Shown: positions 24,151 to 33,069, numbered from the stretch's first letter. The stretch is 42,130 bases of DNA from DASZHJ01 sp035581425 (GCA_035581425.1 DATJVP010000094.1:1-42130); one strand, 5' to 3'. The notes: a model not told the origin generated them from the letters alone. Made by a program: numbers and translations.

Positions 24151-24798
24151 TCAGCTCGAGGGTACCAGGGCGACGCCGAGGAGGATCGCGGAGTAGTGGA
24201 GGCCTGCTGCGGTCACTACGGCTGCATGCCAGATCGTGTTGTGAAAGCGGAGACTTTGCCAGAGATGGAATCCCACACCGACCGTATAGAGCGCACCCCC
24301 GACCGAGAGGAGCACGATGACCGGCGTCGTGAGCGGGCCGAGCAGCGGGCCCGGCGCCATCACCACAATCCAGCCGAGACCGAGGTAGATGAGCACGGAG
24401 AACCCGTCGAGTCGCCGCGGCAGCACGAGCTCGATCACGATTCCCGCGGAGGCGATGAGCCAGACGGCGATCATCAAGCCCCAGCGCCAGACGGGATCGG
24501 CGACGTTCGCGACGAAGGGCGTGTAGGTGCCGGCGATCATCAGGAAGATCGCGGCGTGATCGAAGCGCCGCAGCACCTCCCGCCGCTCCGGCCGGCGCGA
24601 GAGATTGTAGGCCGCCGAGAACCAAAGCATGGCCAGGAGGCCCACCGAGTAAATGAGGATCACCGGAAGCCGCTCGGCGCCGCTGCGATGAACGGCGATT
24701 GCCAGCAGAGCCGCTACCGCAATCGGCGCTGAAAGTATTCCGATCGCGTGCACCACGCGATCGCTCCTCAACTCGCCGGCGCTGTAAAAGCCGGGCAT
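24151..24798 (-). CDS. hemolysin III / PAQR family membrane protein (215 aa)
   Basis: This is a seven-helix inner-membrane protein of the HlyIII/PAQR family. Family marks are SDRVVHAIGILSAPIAV at the first helix, RFDHAAIFLMIAGTYTPFV and a C-terminal FHNTIWHAAVVTAAGLHYSAI, which supplies the conserved histidines thought to bind zinc. The length is normal for bacterial members. The start at ATG 24798 gives MPGFYSAGELRSD; the frame stays open far upstream but overlaps the next gene, so that extension is rejected. Its function is poorly defined in bacteria; lipid or membrane homeostasis is most often suggested. It lies 93 bases after the preceding minus-strand gene. Confidence 0.88.
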   Translation of the reverse strand: MPGFYSAGELRSDRVVHAIGILSAPIAVAALLAIAVHRSGAERLPVILIYSVGLLAMLWFSAAYNLSRRPERREVLRRFDHAAIFLMIAGTYTPFVANVADPVWRWGLMIAVWLIASAGIVIELVLPRRLDGFSVLIYLGLGWIVVMAPGPLLGPLTTPVIVLLSVGGALYTVGVGFHLWQSLRFHNTIWHAAVVTAAGLHYSAILLGVALVPSS

Positions 24799-24890
24799 TC
24801 CCGGCTCGCCCGTCCGAACGGCCACTACGACACCCGCTGCGAATTCTCGGGAGAAATATCGCGCGCCCACGGCGCAAATCAATCGAAAGA

Positions 24891-25826
24891 TCAGGGGCCG
24901 AAAGATCCCGGGGCACGCTCGAAATCGCTGAAGCGCATGTCGGGCGCGCTCGTGTTGTGCTCGGAGGGACCGGAGCGGGCGAAAGTGATGTCGCCGGTCT
25001 CCGCGAGCGCAAGATTGGGTATTGGGATCGTCACGGGCGCGAATCCCGGCGAGGCGATCACCGCCTCTGCCGTGTCCGACTCGACCGGCGAGACGAACAT
25101 CGAGCGGAGCGCGGCAAAGGGCGCCGCGCCGGCTGCGGGCGAGAGGGAGACCTCGAGCCGCGTGCGGGCGCGCGACGCCTCGGCGACACGGAGCGTGGCT
25201 TCGCCGGACTCGAAGATGAGGTGGAACTCCACCTTGTCCGGCACGAATTCGATCGACTTGATCGGCACGAAGGGGCGGTCCTCGTCCTCGATCGGGCCGA
25301 TGAGGAAGGAGCTGCCATAACCAGTATCCGCGAATTGCGGCGGCGGCAGCGGCTTCGCGCGCCAGTATCCATCGGAAGGATAGACAACGAGCACCTCGAT
25401 CCAGTGTCCCTCGGTGCGGCGGAAGAGCTGCACGAGGTGAAGCCCGCTCACCACCGCCTTTCCCACGCGAAACGGCACGCGCTCGGGCCGCCAGAAGCGG
25501 TCGAAGATGTGGCCCATCAAGCGATAGTTCCGATCCTCGTAGAGCAGGAGGTCGCGGCGCTTGAAGGGATAGGTCACGTCGTGTGACATGTCGCAGTTCG
25601 CGAAATTCGGCGCGGTGTTGTCCTTGCGGAGCGTCGCGAGATAGGGAGGCGGCAGAGCCTCGATCGCGAAATGCACGACGCCACGCCGCGAGAACTTGAC
25701 GTAGACGTTGTCCTCCTCCGCGCATTGAGTCGCGCGCGGGACATTCTCGACCTGCACGAGGTCGCCGGCGTGTGCAGCGGCGGAAAGTCCCGCCACCGCC
25801 GCCAGCAGCACGAGGAGCCGCAGCAT
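24891..25826 (-). CDS. unknown secreted protein downstream of opgH (311 aa)
   Basis: The family is not recognised. A clear cleavable signal peptide (MLRLLVLLAAVAGLSAAAHAG, cleavage after AHA) sends it to the periplasm. The mature protein starts with DLVQVENVPRATQCAEEDNVYVKF and has a second cysteine in PNFANCDMSH, possibly a disulfide with the first. Aromatic-rich beta-strand stretches dominate (MGHIFDRFWRPERVPFRV, HWIEVLVVYPSDGYWRA). It has no OpgG/OpgD resemblance that I can see. Its ATG lies one base after the opgH stop, so it is surely co-translated with OpgH, and a role in periplasmic glucan handling is a reasonable guess. Confidence 0.75.
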   Translation of the reverse strand: MLRLLVLLAAVAGLSAAAHAGDLVQVENVPRATQCAEEDNVYVKFSRRGVVHFAIEALPPPYLATLRKDNTAPNFANCDMSHDVTYPFKRRDLLLYEDRNYRLMGHIFDRFWRPERVPFRVGKAVVSGLHLVQLFRRTEGHWIEVLVVYPSDGYWRAKPLPPPQFADTGYGSSFLIGPIEDEDRPFVPIKSIEFVPDKVEFHLIFESGEATLRVAEASRARTRLEVSLSPAAGAAPFAALRSMFVSPVESDTAEAVIASPGFAPVTIPIPNLALAETGDITFARSGPSEHNTSAPDMRFSDFERAPGSFGP

Positions 25827-25827
25827 G

Positions 25828-27639
25828 TCAGTCTGCGGCGTCGAGCGCGGGATCGCGCGTCCCGGCCGGGCGCAGCCGTCCCGCGAGCGCGGGCAGGCCG
25901 AGAGAGTGCAGGATCGGCGGCGCATGCGTCTCTTCGGGGATTCGCCCGAGGCCTAAGAGAATGAACACCCGGCCGAGACTCGGCAGCGAGGTCGCGATTG
26001 CGAAGGGGATGGCGATCGCAAAGCCCAGAGTCATCGGGAGCGAGATCAGGAAATAGCCGCCGCGCCAGGCGATGACGCCAAGGAGAATACCGAGCGCGGT
26101 CTGCGGCCAGAGCCGGCGCGTCGCGTCTAGGAGGCTCACGGCGTGGTCGTCGCGACGCTGGGCCGTCCAGCCGATGGTTCGGCCGAAGACGAGGCCAGTC
26201 ATGAAGATGGTATTGGCAAGGGCCACGACCGGCGCGAGCAGTGCCGAGAACAGGATCTCCGAGACGAGATTGGCGGCAAAGCGGAAGCCCCCACCGAAAC
26301 CGCGCCGCAGCCCCGTGCGCAGGAACACGTCGATGGCGGTCGCGATCTTCGGCGCGAAGGTCATGAAGAGCACGACGAAGAACATCGCAGGGCCGATCTC
26401 GGGATCGAAATGCATGGGAGGCAGGAATGGCAGCGTCGCGCGCGCGACGCCCAGCAGAAGGAATCCCATCCAGGCCGGCGAGCCCAGGTACATTTGTATG
26501 GCAAGGGCGAGCTGGATCCGGCTCATGGGACGCAAGCCCGGCAGCGCGAGGAGCCGCCAGTACTGCATGTTGCCCTGGCACCAGCGGAGATCCCTGCGGA
26601 GGAACTCGAGGAGGGTCGGCGGATTCTGCTCGAAACTGTCGCCTTCCGCCGGCAGCACGCGAACTTCGTAGCCCGCGCGGCGCATCAGCACCGCTTCCAC
26701 CTGGTCGTGGCTGAGGATGTGGCCGCCGAGCGGCGGCTTCCCCGGCAGCAGCGGCAGGTGGCAGTGCTCGATGAAGGGGGCGAGGCGGAGCACGGCGTTG
26801 TGACCCCAATAAGGGCCGCAATCGCCCTGCCACCAGGCGCTGCCGAGGGTATAGGAGCGCATGCCCAGGCGCATGCCGAACTGGAAGATGCGCGCAAAGG
26901 CGCTTCCCGTGGGCATACCCGTCACCAGCGTCTGCAGGACGCCGATCCCGGGATTGCGTTCCATGATGCGAAGCACGCGCAGCATCGCGGGCGCAGACAT
27001 CAGGCTGTCGGCATCGACGATGAGCGCCAAATCGTGCTCGCGGCCCCAGCGCTCGCAAAAATCGCGGACGTTCCCGGCCTTGTAGCCCGTGTTCTTCTCC
27101 CGCCGGCGGTAGGTGACCGGGAGGCGGCCGGCGTAGGCGCGCGTGAGACGCTCGGCCATCTCCGCCTCCGCGCGCACGACTTCGGGGAAGCTGCTGTCGC
27201 TGAGGATGTAGAGATGGAAACGATCCGCGGAGCCGCTGGCGATGAGATCGTCGAGCATGGCGGCGATGCGGCCCGCGAGCGGTGCGGGATCCTCGTTTCG
27301 GATGCATGCAAGGAACGCCACGCGCGAGGCGATCGGGCCCTCGGCGTCCCCGCTCCGCGCGAAGGGTGCGACCGCCGTCACGGGATCGCGCGAGAAGGTC
27401 ATCAGTGTGAGGCCGATGAAGGCGTTCCAGAACCCGATCACGGTCCACGGCACCGTCACCGCGAAGCATGCGAGCATGATCCCGTCGAGGACGCCGAAGG
27501 GCTTCCCGAGGGCCATAGCCATCATCACCAGCAGCCCCGCGGAGGTCGCGAGCGTGAGCGCGGCGTAGACCGTGCGGCGGCGGAACAGTCTCCGCGCCTC
27601 GGGGGCGCCCGGCTCGGTCAAAAGGGGCGTGACGGACAT
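25828..27639 (-). CDS. opgH: glucans biosynthesis glucosyltransferase OpgH/MdoH (603 aa)
   Basis: This inner-membrane GT2 enzyme builds the beta-1,2 backbone of osmoregulated periplasmic glucans from UDP-glucose. Membrane helices lie near the N-terminus (TVYAALTLATSAGLLVMMAMAL and the next segment) and in the C-terminal half. The cytosolic catalytic core shows LYILSDSSFPE, the metal-binding aspartates in ALIVDADSLMS, the acceptor motif SHDQVEAVLMRRAGYEV and RRDLRWCQGNMQYW, which contains the QxxRW-type element as in OpgH. At 603 aa it is the short alphaproteobacterial-like form rather than the roughly 850-aa enteric form. The usual partner opgG is absent here; an unrecognised secreted protein takes the downstream place. 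Confidence 0.93.
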   Translation of the reverse strand: MSVTPLLTEPGAPEARRLFRRRTVYAALTLATSAGLLVMMAMALGKPFGVLDGIMLACFAVTVPWTVIGFWNAFIGLTLMTFSRDPVTAVAPFARSGDAEGPIASRVAFLACIRNEDPAPLAGRIAAMLDDLIASGSADRFHLYILSDSSFPEVVRAEAEMAERLTRAYAGRLPVTYRRREKNTGYKAGNVRDFCERWGREHDLALIVDADSLMSAPAMLRVLRIMERNPGIGVLQTLVTGMPTGSAFARIFQFGMRLGMRSYTLGSAWWQGDCGPYWGHNAVLRLAPFIEHCHLPLLPGKPPLGGHILSHDQVEAVLMRRAGYEVRVLPAEGDSFEQNPPTLLEFLRRDLRWCQGNMQYWRLLALPGLRPMSRIQLALAIQMYLGSPAWMGFLLLGVARATLPFLPPMHFDPEIGPAMFFVVLFMTFAPKIATAIDVFLRTGLRRGFGGGFRFAANLVSEILFSALLAPVVALANTIFMTGLVFGRTIGWTAQRRDDHAVSLLDATRRLWPQTALGILLGVIAWRGGYFLISLPMTLGFAIAIPFAIATSLPSLGRVFILLGLGRIPEETHAPPILHSLGLPALAGRLRPAGTRDPALDAAD

Positions 27640-27760
27640 CGGCTATTGCGCCTGAAAGGGAATGAAAGGCGGCGGATAGGTATTATAAGGGGAGGCGGCT
27701 GTCCAGGCCCGCCAGGTATGCGCTAGCATCCCGCCGGCAATTCATCGGAGACCTCAGGGG

Positions 27761-28741
27761 ATGACCACGAACCGAAAGAAGATTTTGCTGCCCAACAACC
27801 TCGCCCGCGCGGGATGGGACCAACTCCAGGGCCGCGACGACATCGAGGCGGTGTCGTTCTCGAACACGATCAAGCCTGAGGAGCTGCGGGCCGCTCTGGG
27901 CGACGCCGTCGGTATCGCGCTGAGCGCGACGCCCTTCACCGCGGCCGAGCTCGATGCGGCGCCGAAGCTCGAGGTGGTCGCGCGCGTCGGCGTGGGATAT
28001 GACGCCGTCGAGGTGCCCGCGCTCACGCGAAGGCGCGTGCCGCTCTTCGTCTCCGGCACCGCCAACTCCGTCTCCGTCGCGGAGAAGGCGATGTTCCTGA
28101 TGCTCACCCTCGCCAAGCGCGGCGCCATGATGGATGCGCTCGTCCGCGAGGGCCGCTGGTGGGACAAGTTCAAGGACGTGCCCGTCGATCTCTGGCAGAA
28201 GACCGTGCTCGTCGTGGGCTTCGGCCGCATCGGCACGCGGACCGCAAAGCGCTGCCTCGGCATGGAGATGAAGGTCGTCGTCTACGATCCCTACGTCTCC
28301 GCCGATGCGATCCGCGCCGCCGGCTACGAGCCCGCGAGCGATCTCGATGCGGCGCTCGCGCGCGCGGATTTCGTGACGATCCATTGCCCCAAGACGAAAG
28401 AGACCGTGGGCTTGATCAATGCCGCGCGTCTCCAGCGCATGAAACCCACGGCGATCCTCGTCAACACGGCCCGCGGCGGCATCATCGACGAGCCAGCGCT
28501 TGAGGCGGCCCTCAAGACGGGGCAGATCGCGGGCGCGGGGATCGACGTCTTCGCGAAGGAGCCCGCCGCCGTCGATCACCCGCTCCTCAAGCTCCCGAAC
28601 GTCGTGGTGGCGCCGCACGTCGCGGGGGTCACGGTCGAATCCCGCGACCGCATGGCGATCACCACCGTCCAGAACATCCTGAGCATGCTCGACGGCAAGC
28701 CGATCCGCGAGAACGTCATCAATAAAGAAGTGCTGGACTGA
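27761..28741 (+). CDS. D-2-hydroxyacid dehydrogenase (PGDH/glyoxylate-reductase-like, 326 aa)
   Basis: This is an NAD(P)-dependent D-isomer-specific 2-hydroxyacid dehydrogenase. The substrate domain surrounds a Rossmann domain with KTVLVVGFGRIGTRTAKRC. The catalytic set is visible: Arg in NTARGGIIDEPAL, the Glu region in GIDVFAKEPAA, and His in VVAPHVAGVTVES. The protein ends shortly after the fold and lacks the ACT regulatory domain of full SerA, so a role in serine synthesis is less likely than reduction or oxidation of a small 2-keto/2-hydroxy acid. An AGGGG sequence just before ATG 27761 acts as ribosome site. It converges with an HpcH/HpaI aldolase gene 7 bases away; an aldolase and a 2-hydroxyacid dehydrogenase could share a pathway. 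Confidence 0.9.
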   Translation: MTTNRKKILLPNNLARAGWDQLQGRDDIEAVSFSNTIKPEELRAALGDAVGIALSATPFTAAELDAAPKLEVVARVGVGYDAVEVPALTRRRVPLFVSGTANSVSVAEKAMFLMLTLAKRGAMMDALVREGRWWDKFKDVPVDLWQKTVLVVGFGRIGTRTAKRCLGMEMKVVVYDPYVSADAIRAAGYEPASDLDAALARADFVTIHCPKTKETVGLINAARLQRMKPTAILVNTARGGIIDEPALEAALKTGQIAGAGIDVFAKEPAAVDHPLLKLPNVVVAPHVAGVTVESRDRMAITTVQNILSMLDGKPIRENVINKEVLD

Positions 28742-28748
28742 GCGCTTC

Positions 28749-29543
28749 TCAGTAGGGGCCGGAGGGCTTCGCGGGAGCGGGCGCGCCCTCGCGCATCTCG
28801 CGGACGATCTGCTGTCCCGCCATGGTGAGGAGCCGCGCGTCGCCGAGGAGCGTCACGAAGCGGAAGCCCATCGCGATCGCTCGCTTCGCATAGGCACTGC
28901 TGCCGGTGTGGATGCCCGGCACGACCTTGTGGCGCTTGCAGCCCTCGACGATCTTCGTAAGCGCACCGACCATGCGGTCGTCGGACTTGTCGAGGCCCGG
29001 TGCTAGCCCGTAGGAGAGCGAGAGGTCGGAGGGGCCGACGTAGATCCCGTCGAGGCCCGGCGTCGAGAGGATCCCGTCGAGCTGCTCCACGGCCTCCGCG
29101 GTCTCGATCATTGCCATCGCGACGATCGTGTCGTTCGCCTTCTCGTGATAATCGGCGCCGCCGTAGAGCGAGGCGCGGATCGGGCCCGAGCTCCGATAGC
29201 CCCGGGGCGGATAGCGGCAGGCGCGGACGAAGGTCTCGCACTCCGCGCGGCTGTTGATCATCGGGCAGATGACGCCGTAGGCCCCGGCGTCGAGCGACTT
29301 CATGATGGCGGCGGGATCGTTCCAAGGCACCCGCACCATTGGCACGACCGGGGTCGTGGAGATGCCCTGTAGCATCGACACCATGGCCTGGTAATCGACG
29401 ACGCCGTGCTGCATGTCGACGACGAGGGAATCCCAGCCCATATGCGCCATCACCTCCGCGGCAAAGCCGCTGGGGATGCCGCACCAGCCGTTGACGACCG
29501 CCTTGTCCTCGCGCCAGAGCTCCCGCACCCGGTTCGCGCGCAT
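28749..29543 (-). CDS. HpcH/HpaI aldolase family protein (264 aa)
   Basis: This is a TIM-barrel metal-dependent class II aldolase of the HpcH/HpaI (2-keto-3-deoxy-acid aldolase) family. Marks include WDSLVVDMQHGVVDYQ with the conserved His, VPMVRVPWNDP, MKSLDAGAYGVICPMINS, MIETAEAVEQLDGIL (metal-binding Glu) and GLDGIYVGPSDLSLSYG (metal-binding Asp). The ATG at 29543 follows a strong ribosome site (CAGGAGGG). The C-terminal tail is Pro/Ala-rich. These enzymes cleave or form 2-keto-3-deoxy acids, giving pyruvate plus an aldehyde. It follows the S8 protease gene by 40 bases on the same strand, so read-through is possible, but function suggests a separate unit. Confidence 0.9.
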   Translation of the reverse strand: MRANRVRELWREDKAVVNGWCGIPSGFAAEVMAHMGWDSLVVDMQHGVVDYQAMVSMLQGISTTPVVPMVRVPWNDPAAIMKSLDAGAYGVICPMINSRAECETFVRACRYPPRGYRSSGPIRASLYGGADYHEKANDTIVAMAMIETAEAVEQLDGILSTPGLDGIYVGPSDLSLSYGLAPGLDKSDDRMVGALTKIVEGCKRHKVVPGIHTGSSAYAKRAIAMGFRFVTLLGDARLLTMAGQQIVREMREGAPAPAKPSGPY

Positions 29544-29583
29544 CGATCCCTCCTGATGAAATTCCGCTGTCTTCGGATTCCGC

Positions 29584-30387
29584 TCAGGCCGGGGCGGGGC
29601 TGTCAACCGTGCTCGCTGGCCGCACGATCTCCGCGTGGTACTTGAGGATGGTGCGGACCTCGAAGGGCAGCAGCCCCGGAAAGGCGCCGAGGAGCACCGC
29701 GCAGAGGCCGGAGATCACGGGGGTGGCGAAGCTGGTCCCGCTCAAGGTCGTGTAGCCGCCGCCGCGCGCTGCGACGGTGACGTTCTCGCCGAGCGCCACG
29801 AACTCGATGATCTCGCCGGGCTGGAAGCGAATGTGGTGCGTGTCCGGGAGCACGTCCGTGTCGACGCTGATCGATGTCGCGAACTCCGCGGGGAGACCCA
29901 GATCCATCACGGGCATATTGCGCTTGGCGCTCACCACGAGCTGGCCCTGGTGCCATGCGGTCTCGCAGAACGGGCGTGCGTCGCTCCCAAACTTCGCGGA
30001 GAGCGCGAGGCTCAGGTTGAGGATCGGCCACTTCCGCTGCACGCCCTCCTTGAGCCCGTAGACGAAGCACTCGGCGGTCCCGGAATTGTCGGTGCCCAGG
30101 ACGCGAACGTCGACGAGGCGCGCGTTGGGCGCGACCTTCGCGATGATGCTGCCGACGGCGGTGCCGTGGCCGAAGACGTCGTTGTTGGTGCCGAGCGGCA
30201 CCTCGCGGAGTTTCGGCCCGCCCTCGGCGGGCTCGACGGCGAAGGAGGCGGCGACGCGTCCCTCGAGATCCTTGTGTGTGGCATCGATGCCGCTGTCGAG
30301 GATCGCGACCTCGACCGGGGCGAGCGGGCGCTTCCACCACTCCTCGAGCGGCGTCGTCAGCGCCTCCAGCAATGGGCTTGTCGGCAC
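29584..30387 (-). CDS. S8 (subtilisin-like) serine protease without signal peptide (267 aa)
   Basis: The complete S8 triad is visible: Asp31 in VAILDSGIDATHKDLEG, His74 in DVFGHGTAVGSIIA and Ser219 in TLSGTSFATPVISG. Asn157 in VVSAKRNMP is the likely oxyanion residue. At 267 aa the protein is just the catalytic domain: no N-terminal signal peptide, no inhibitor prodomain and no C-terminal secretion or anchor domain. It is therefore predicted to be cytosolic and made in active form, which is unusual for a subtilase. It lies 7 bases after the GAF gene in the same operon as the ABC exporter. Possible roles are cleavage of a protein handled by the exporter, or an effector protease in the neighbouring signalling locus (both inference). 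Confidence 0.9.
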   Translation of the reverse strand: MPTSPLLEALTTPLEEWWKRPLAPVEVAILDSGIDATHKDLEGRVAASFAVEPAEGGPKLREVPLGTNNDVFGHGTAVGSIIAKVAPNARLVDVRVLGTDNSGTAECFVYGLKEGVQRKWPILNLSLALSAKFGSDARPFCETAWHQGQLVVSAKRNMPVMDLGLPAEFATSISVDTDVLPDTHHIRFQPGEIIEFVALGENVTVAARGGGYTTLSGTSFATPVISGLCAVLLGAFPGLLPFEVRTILKYHAEIVRPASTVDSPAPA

Positions 30388-30394
30388 TGGGCGC

Positions 30395-31057
30395 CTACCG
30401 CCTCGGCCGGCCGAGCGCCAGTTCGACGCTCGCGACGATCGCCGAGACCTGCGCGAGGGCTGCCGGGTGATGCTCCACGATGTTCTTGAGAGAAGCGTCG
30501 ATCTCCTGCAGCCGCGTGTTGGTCTCGGCGTCCTTGCCGCTGGTGGCGAGCAGCGCGCGGTCGTCGGCGCCGGTGATCTTCTGATGCTGCTCCACGATGA
30601 CCGCCGCGATCTTCGCGAAGCGGCCGCAGATGTTTGCCTCCTTGGCGCTGAAACGCCGGCCCTTCTCGAAGCTCACGGTGGTGATGACGCCGATCAGCTT
30701 GTCGTCGGTCAGCATGGGTGCTGCCACGACGGCCTCGGGGTCCGAGCTTTTGCGCTTGGTCTGCTCGATATCGTGATAGATGGGCGCGCCCACCTGAACT
30801 TCGTGCGTCGCGGCGGCGAGCCCTGTGATCCCCGCGCCCAGAGGAAGGCGCGTGCCCAAAAGCTTCTTCTCGGCCTCCTCGCTTCCGACGGTCATCGCCC
30901 AGGTGAGGTCGTTCGCCTTGGGATCGTAGACCAGGAGCGACCCTTCCTCGCCGCCGATGGACGCGACCGCCGTCTCCAGGACGAAGCGCAGCAGCTTAGC
31001 TTCCCTCGATTCCGCCTCGACGCCGAAGTAGCGGAGCGGAGATGCGTCTTGGGTCAT
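30395..31057 (-). CDS. GAF domain sensor protein (220 aa)
   Basis: A single GAF domain spans roughly residues 20-165. Marks are EEGSLLVYDPKANDLTWAMTVG, the loop LGTRLPLGAGITGLAAATHEVQVGAPIYHD and SDPEAVVAAPMLTDDKLIGVITTVSF, all typical of GAF folds in phosphodiesterases and signalling kinases. The C-terminal 50 residues form a helical tail without a recognisable output domain. GAF domains bind cyclic nucleotides or other small molecules, which is notable next to a locus with a nucleotide cyclase. Its ATG overlaps the stop of the ABC exporter gene by four bases and the S8 protease starts 7 bases after its stop, so the three products are likely made together. Confidence 0.88.
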   Translation of the reverse strand: MTQDASPLRYFGVEAESREAKLLRFVLETAVASIGGEEGSLLVYDPKANDLTWAMTVGSEEAEKKLLGTRLPLGAGITGLAAATHEVQVGAPIYHDIEQTKRKSSDPEAVVAAPMLTDDKLIGVITTVSFEKGRRFSAKEANICGRFAKIAAVIVEQHQKITGADDRALLATSGKDAETNTRLQEIDASLKNIVEHHPAALAQVSAIVASVELALGRPRR

Positions 31058-33030
31058 GTGGGCATTCTCTTCATGGGTGAACCCGCGGCAACCATCATAT
31101 CTGCGCCCGCGGCGCCCTTCGGTACGGGCGGCGGCCGCCCGCCGATCGTCGGGGCAGGGAAGGATTCCATCTTCATGCCCGCGGCGCCAGACGCGAGGCG
31201 CTGGCGCGCCTCCAGCATCTCGTGGAAGACCCCCGGTGCCGCCGCAAGTTGGCGGGGATCGCCGACCTGCGCGAAGCGGCCGGTGTCGAGCGCGCAGACC
31301 TGATCGGCAAGTCCGAGAATGAAGTCGCAGTTGTGCTCCACGACGATCGTGGTGATGCCGCGGCAGGCCTCCCGGAGCTGCTCCGCGAGCTCCTCGAGCT
31401 GCAAGGCGTTGACGCCGGTCGTGGGCTCGTCGAGGAGCATGATCGCGGGGCGGCGCAGCAGCGCGCGCGTCACCGCGAAGATCCGGCATTCGCCGCCGGA
31501 GAAGGGATCGCCATCGCGCGACATCGGCAGATCCAGCGGCGATGCCAGCGGATGCCCCGCATCCTTCTCGTGCTTCACGAGCACGTCCCAGAATTTGGTC
31601 TTGCGGCAGATCTCCTCGATCGCAGCGTCGTTCACGCCGGGATCGGCGAGCTTGAAATTCGAGCGCACGCTATCGGAGATGAAGAGCGCCTTCTGCCCGA
31701 CGATCGCGACGTTGCGGTGGAGATCGTCGAGCTTGATGTCGTCGAGCGGGACGTCGCCCATGCGGATCGTGCCGCCCGTGGGCTCGCGGAGCCGCGTCAG
31801 CAACCGGATGATCGTGCTCTTGCCGGAGCCCGAGCGGCCGACGATCGCAGTGAGCTTACCCGGCTCGAAGCGATGATCGACGCCGTCGAGGATTTTGGCG
31901 GCGCCGGGGGCGTAGGAGAATTGCACGCCCGTGAAGCTCACTTGCGCGCCGGTCGCCGGCCAAGGGCGGGCATCGGGGCGGTCGACGGTCGCGGGCTTCG
32001 CGTCGAGCACCTCTCCGAACATCCGGATCATCGGCCATTGCGCGTTGAGGCCGGTGAAGAAGTTGATGAGCGAGATCAGCGGATTTACGACCATCGGCAC
32101 GAGGAAATAGACCGCGACGATCGCGCCGATGGCGTTGCTGTCGACCTTGGAGGCGGTCGCGACGGCGAGCACCGCGTAGACCAGGAAGAGCGCCTGCAGC
32201 AGCGTCGGCAACGCCTGCGAAAGCTGGTTCGGCATCTCCGTATTGACGGACATGACGAAGCGCGCCTGCGCGGCGCTCCGCAGCCGCTCGGCCATGCGCT
32301 GGGAGCGCTGCGGTACCGCGCCGATCGCCTGGATGTCGCCGGGGAGCGTGAGCGAGTTCAGTATCTCCGACGAGACCTGGGTCTCCGCGACCTGCACCAC
32401 GGCATTGCTCGCGCGAACGCGGTTCGAGAGCCACCACGATAGGAAGGGAAGACCCAGCAGCAATGCGAAGCCCACCGCCTGGACTTCCCAGGGCGTATTG
32501 AGCGACTGGCCGAGATTGAGGGAGAGAAGGCCCGAGCCCGTGCAGAGCCCGATCACCTGCACGACCGGGTATTTCGCGGCCAAGGTCAGGATCGGCTGTG
32601 CGCCGCGGGCGATGCGATCGACGAGCTGCACGCTCGTCGCGGTGTCGTGCCGGTCGTGCCATTCGGTGCCGAGGCGCAACAGCTTGTCGTGGAGCGAAAG
32701 CTGGAGCTGCTCCAGCATGCGGCTGTCGGCAAAGGCCGTGACCACGCGCGCCGCGAAGGAGCAAATGGGCAGCAGAATGACGACGGCAACGAGGAGATAG
32801 GCGAGCCAGAAGGAGGGGTGCGCATCCCCAGGCTGCGGGGCCGCGAGCGCCCTGATCTGGTCGAGGACGCGGGCGAAAAGCTGCACCTGGACCTGGCCGC
32901 CGAGCGTGACGACGAGGTCGGCCGCGGCTGCCGCCGCGATCATCCACGGAGCCGGGCGAATTATTTGCCAGGTCCAGCGGGCGAGCTCGCTGAGCGAGAG
33001 TTTCGCGTCGGGGGCGGCGGCGGTTGTCAT
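31054..33030 (-). CDS. ABC exporter, fused permease and ATPase (658 aa)
   Basis: This is a half-transporter with an N-terminal membrane domain (six helices, about residues 22-330) and a C-terminal ATPase. Walker A is GRSGSGKST (398-406), the Q-loop Gln is at 446, the signature reads FSGGE (510-514, diverged from LSGGQ), Walker B with catalytic Glu is IMLLDEP (530-536) and the switch His is at 566 (VEHN). It should hydrolyse ATP and work as a homodimer. There is no peptidase C39 domain. The tail after about residue 620 is Met/Pro/Gly-rich and disordered-looking (MKMESFPAPTIGGRPPPVPKG). It heads an operon with a GAF protein and an S8 protease and is preceded by a zinc-ribbon gene, whose product or a derivative could be the cargo (inference). 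Confidence 0.93.
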   Translation of the reverse strand: MTTAAAPDAKLSLSELARWTWQIIRPAPWMIAAAAAADLVVTLGGQVQVQLFARVLDQIRALAAPQPGDAHPSFWLAYLLVAVVILLPICSFAARVVTAFADSRMLEQLQLSLHDKLLRLGTEWHDRHDTATSVQLVDRIARGAQPILTLAAKYPVVQVIGLCTGSGLLSLNLGQSLNTPWEVQAVGFALLLGLPFLSWWLSNRVRASNAVVQVAETQVSSEILNSLTLPGDIQAIGAVPQRSQRMAERLRSAAQARFVMSVNTEMPNQLSQALPTLLQALFLVYAVLAVATASKVDSNAIGAIVAVYFLVPMVVNPLISLINFFTGLNAQWPMIRMFGEVLDAKPATVDRPDARPWPATGAQVSFTGVQFSYAPGAAKILDGVDHRFEPGKLTAIVGRSGSGKSTIIRLLTRLREPTGGTIRMGDVPLDDIKLDDLHRNVAIVGQKALFISDSVRSNFKLADPGVNDAAIEEICRKTKFWDVLVKHEKDAGHPLASPLDLPMSRDGDPFSGGECRIFAVTRALLRRPAIMLLDEPTTGVNALQLEELAEQLREACRGITTIVVEHNCDFILGLADQVCALDTGRFAQVGDPRQLAAAPGVFHEMLEARQRLASGAAGMKMESFPAPTIGGRPPPVPKGAAGADMMVAAGSPMKRMPT

Positions 33031-33069
33031 GCCGGAGGGCCGCTCGTACGAGGCACGCCACCGTCCGGT

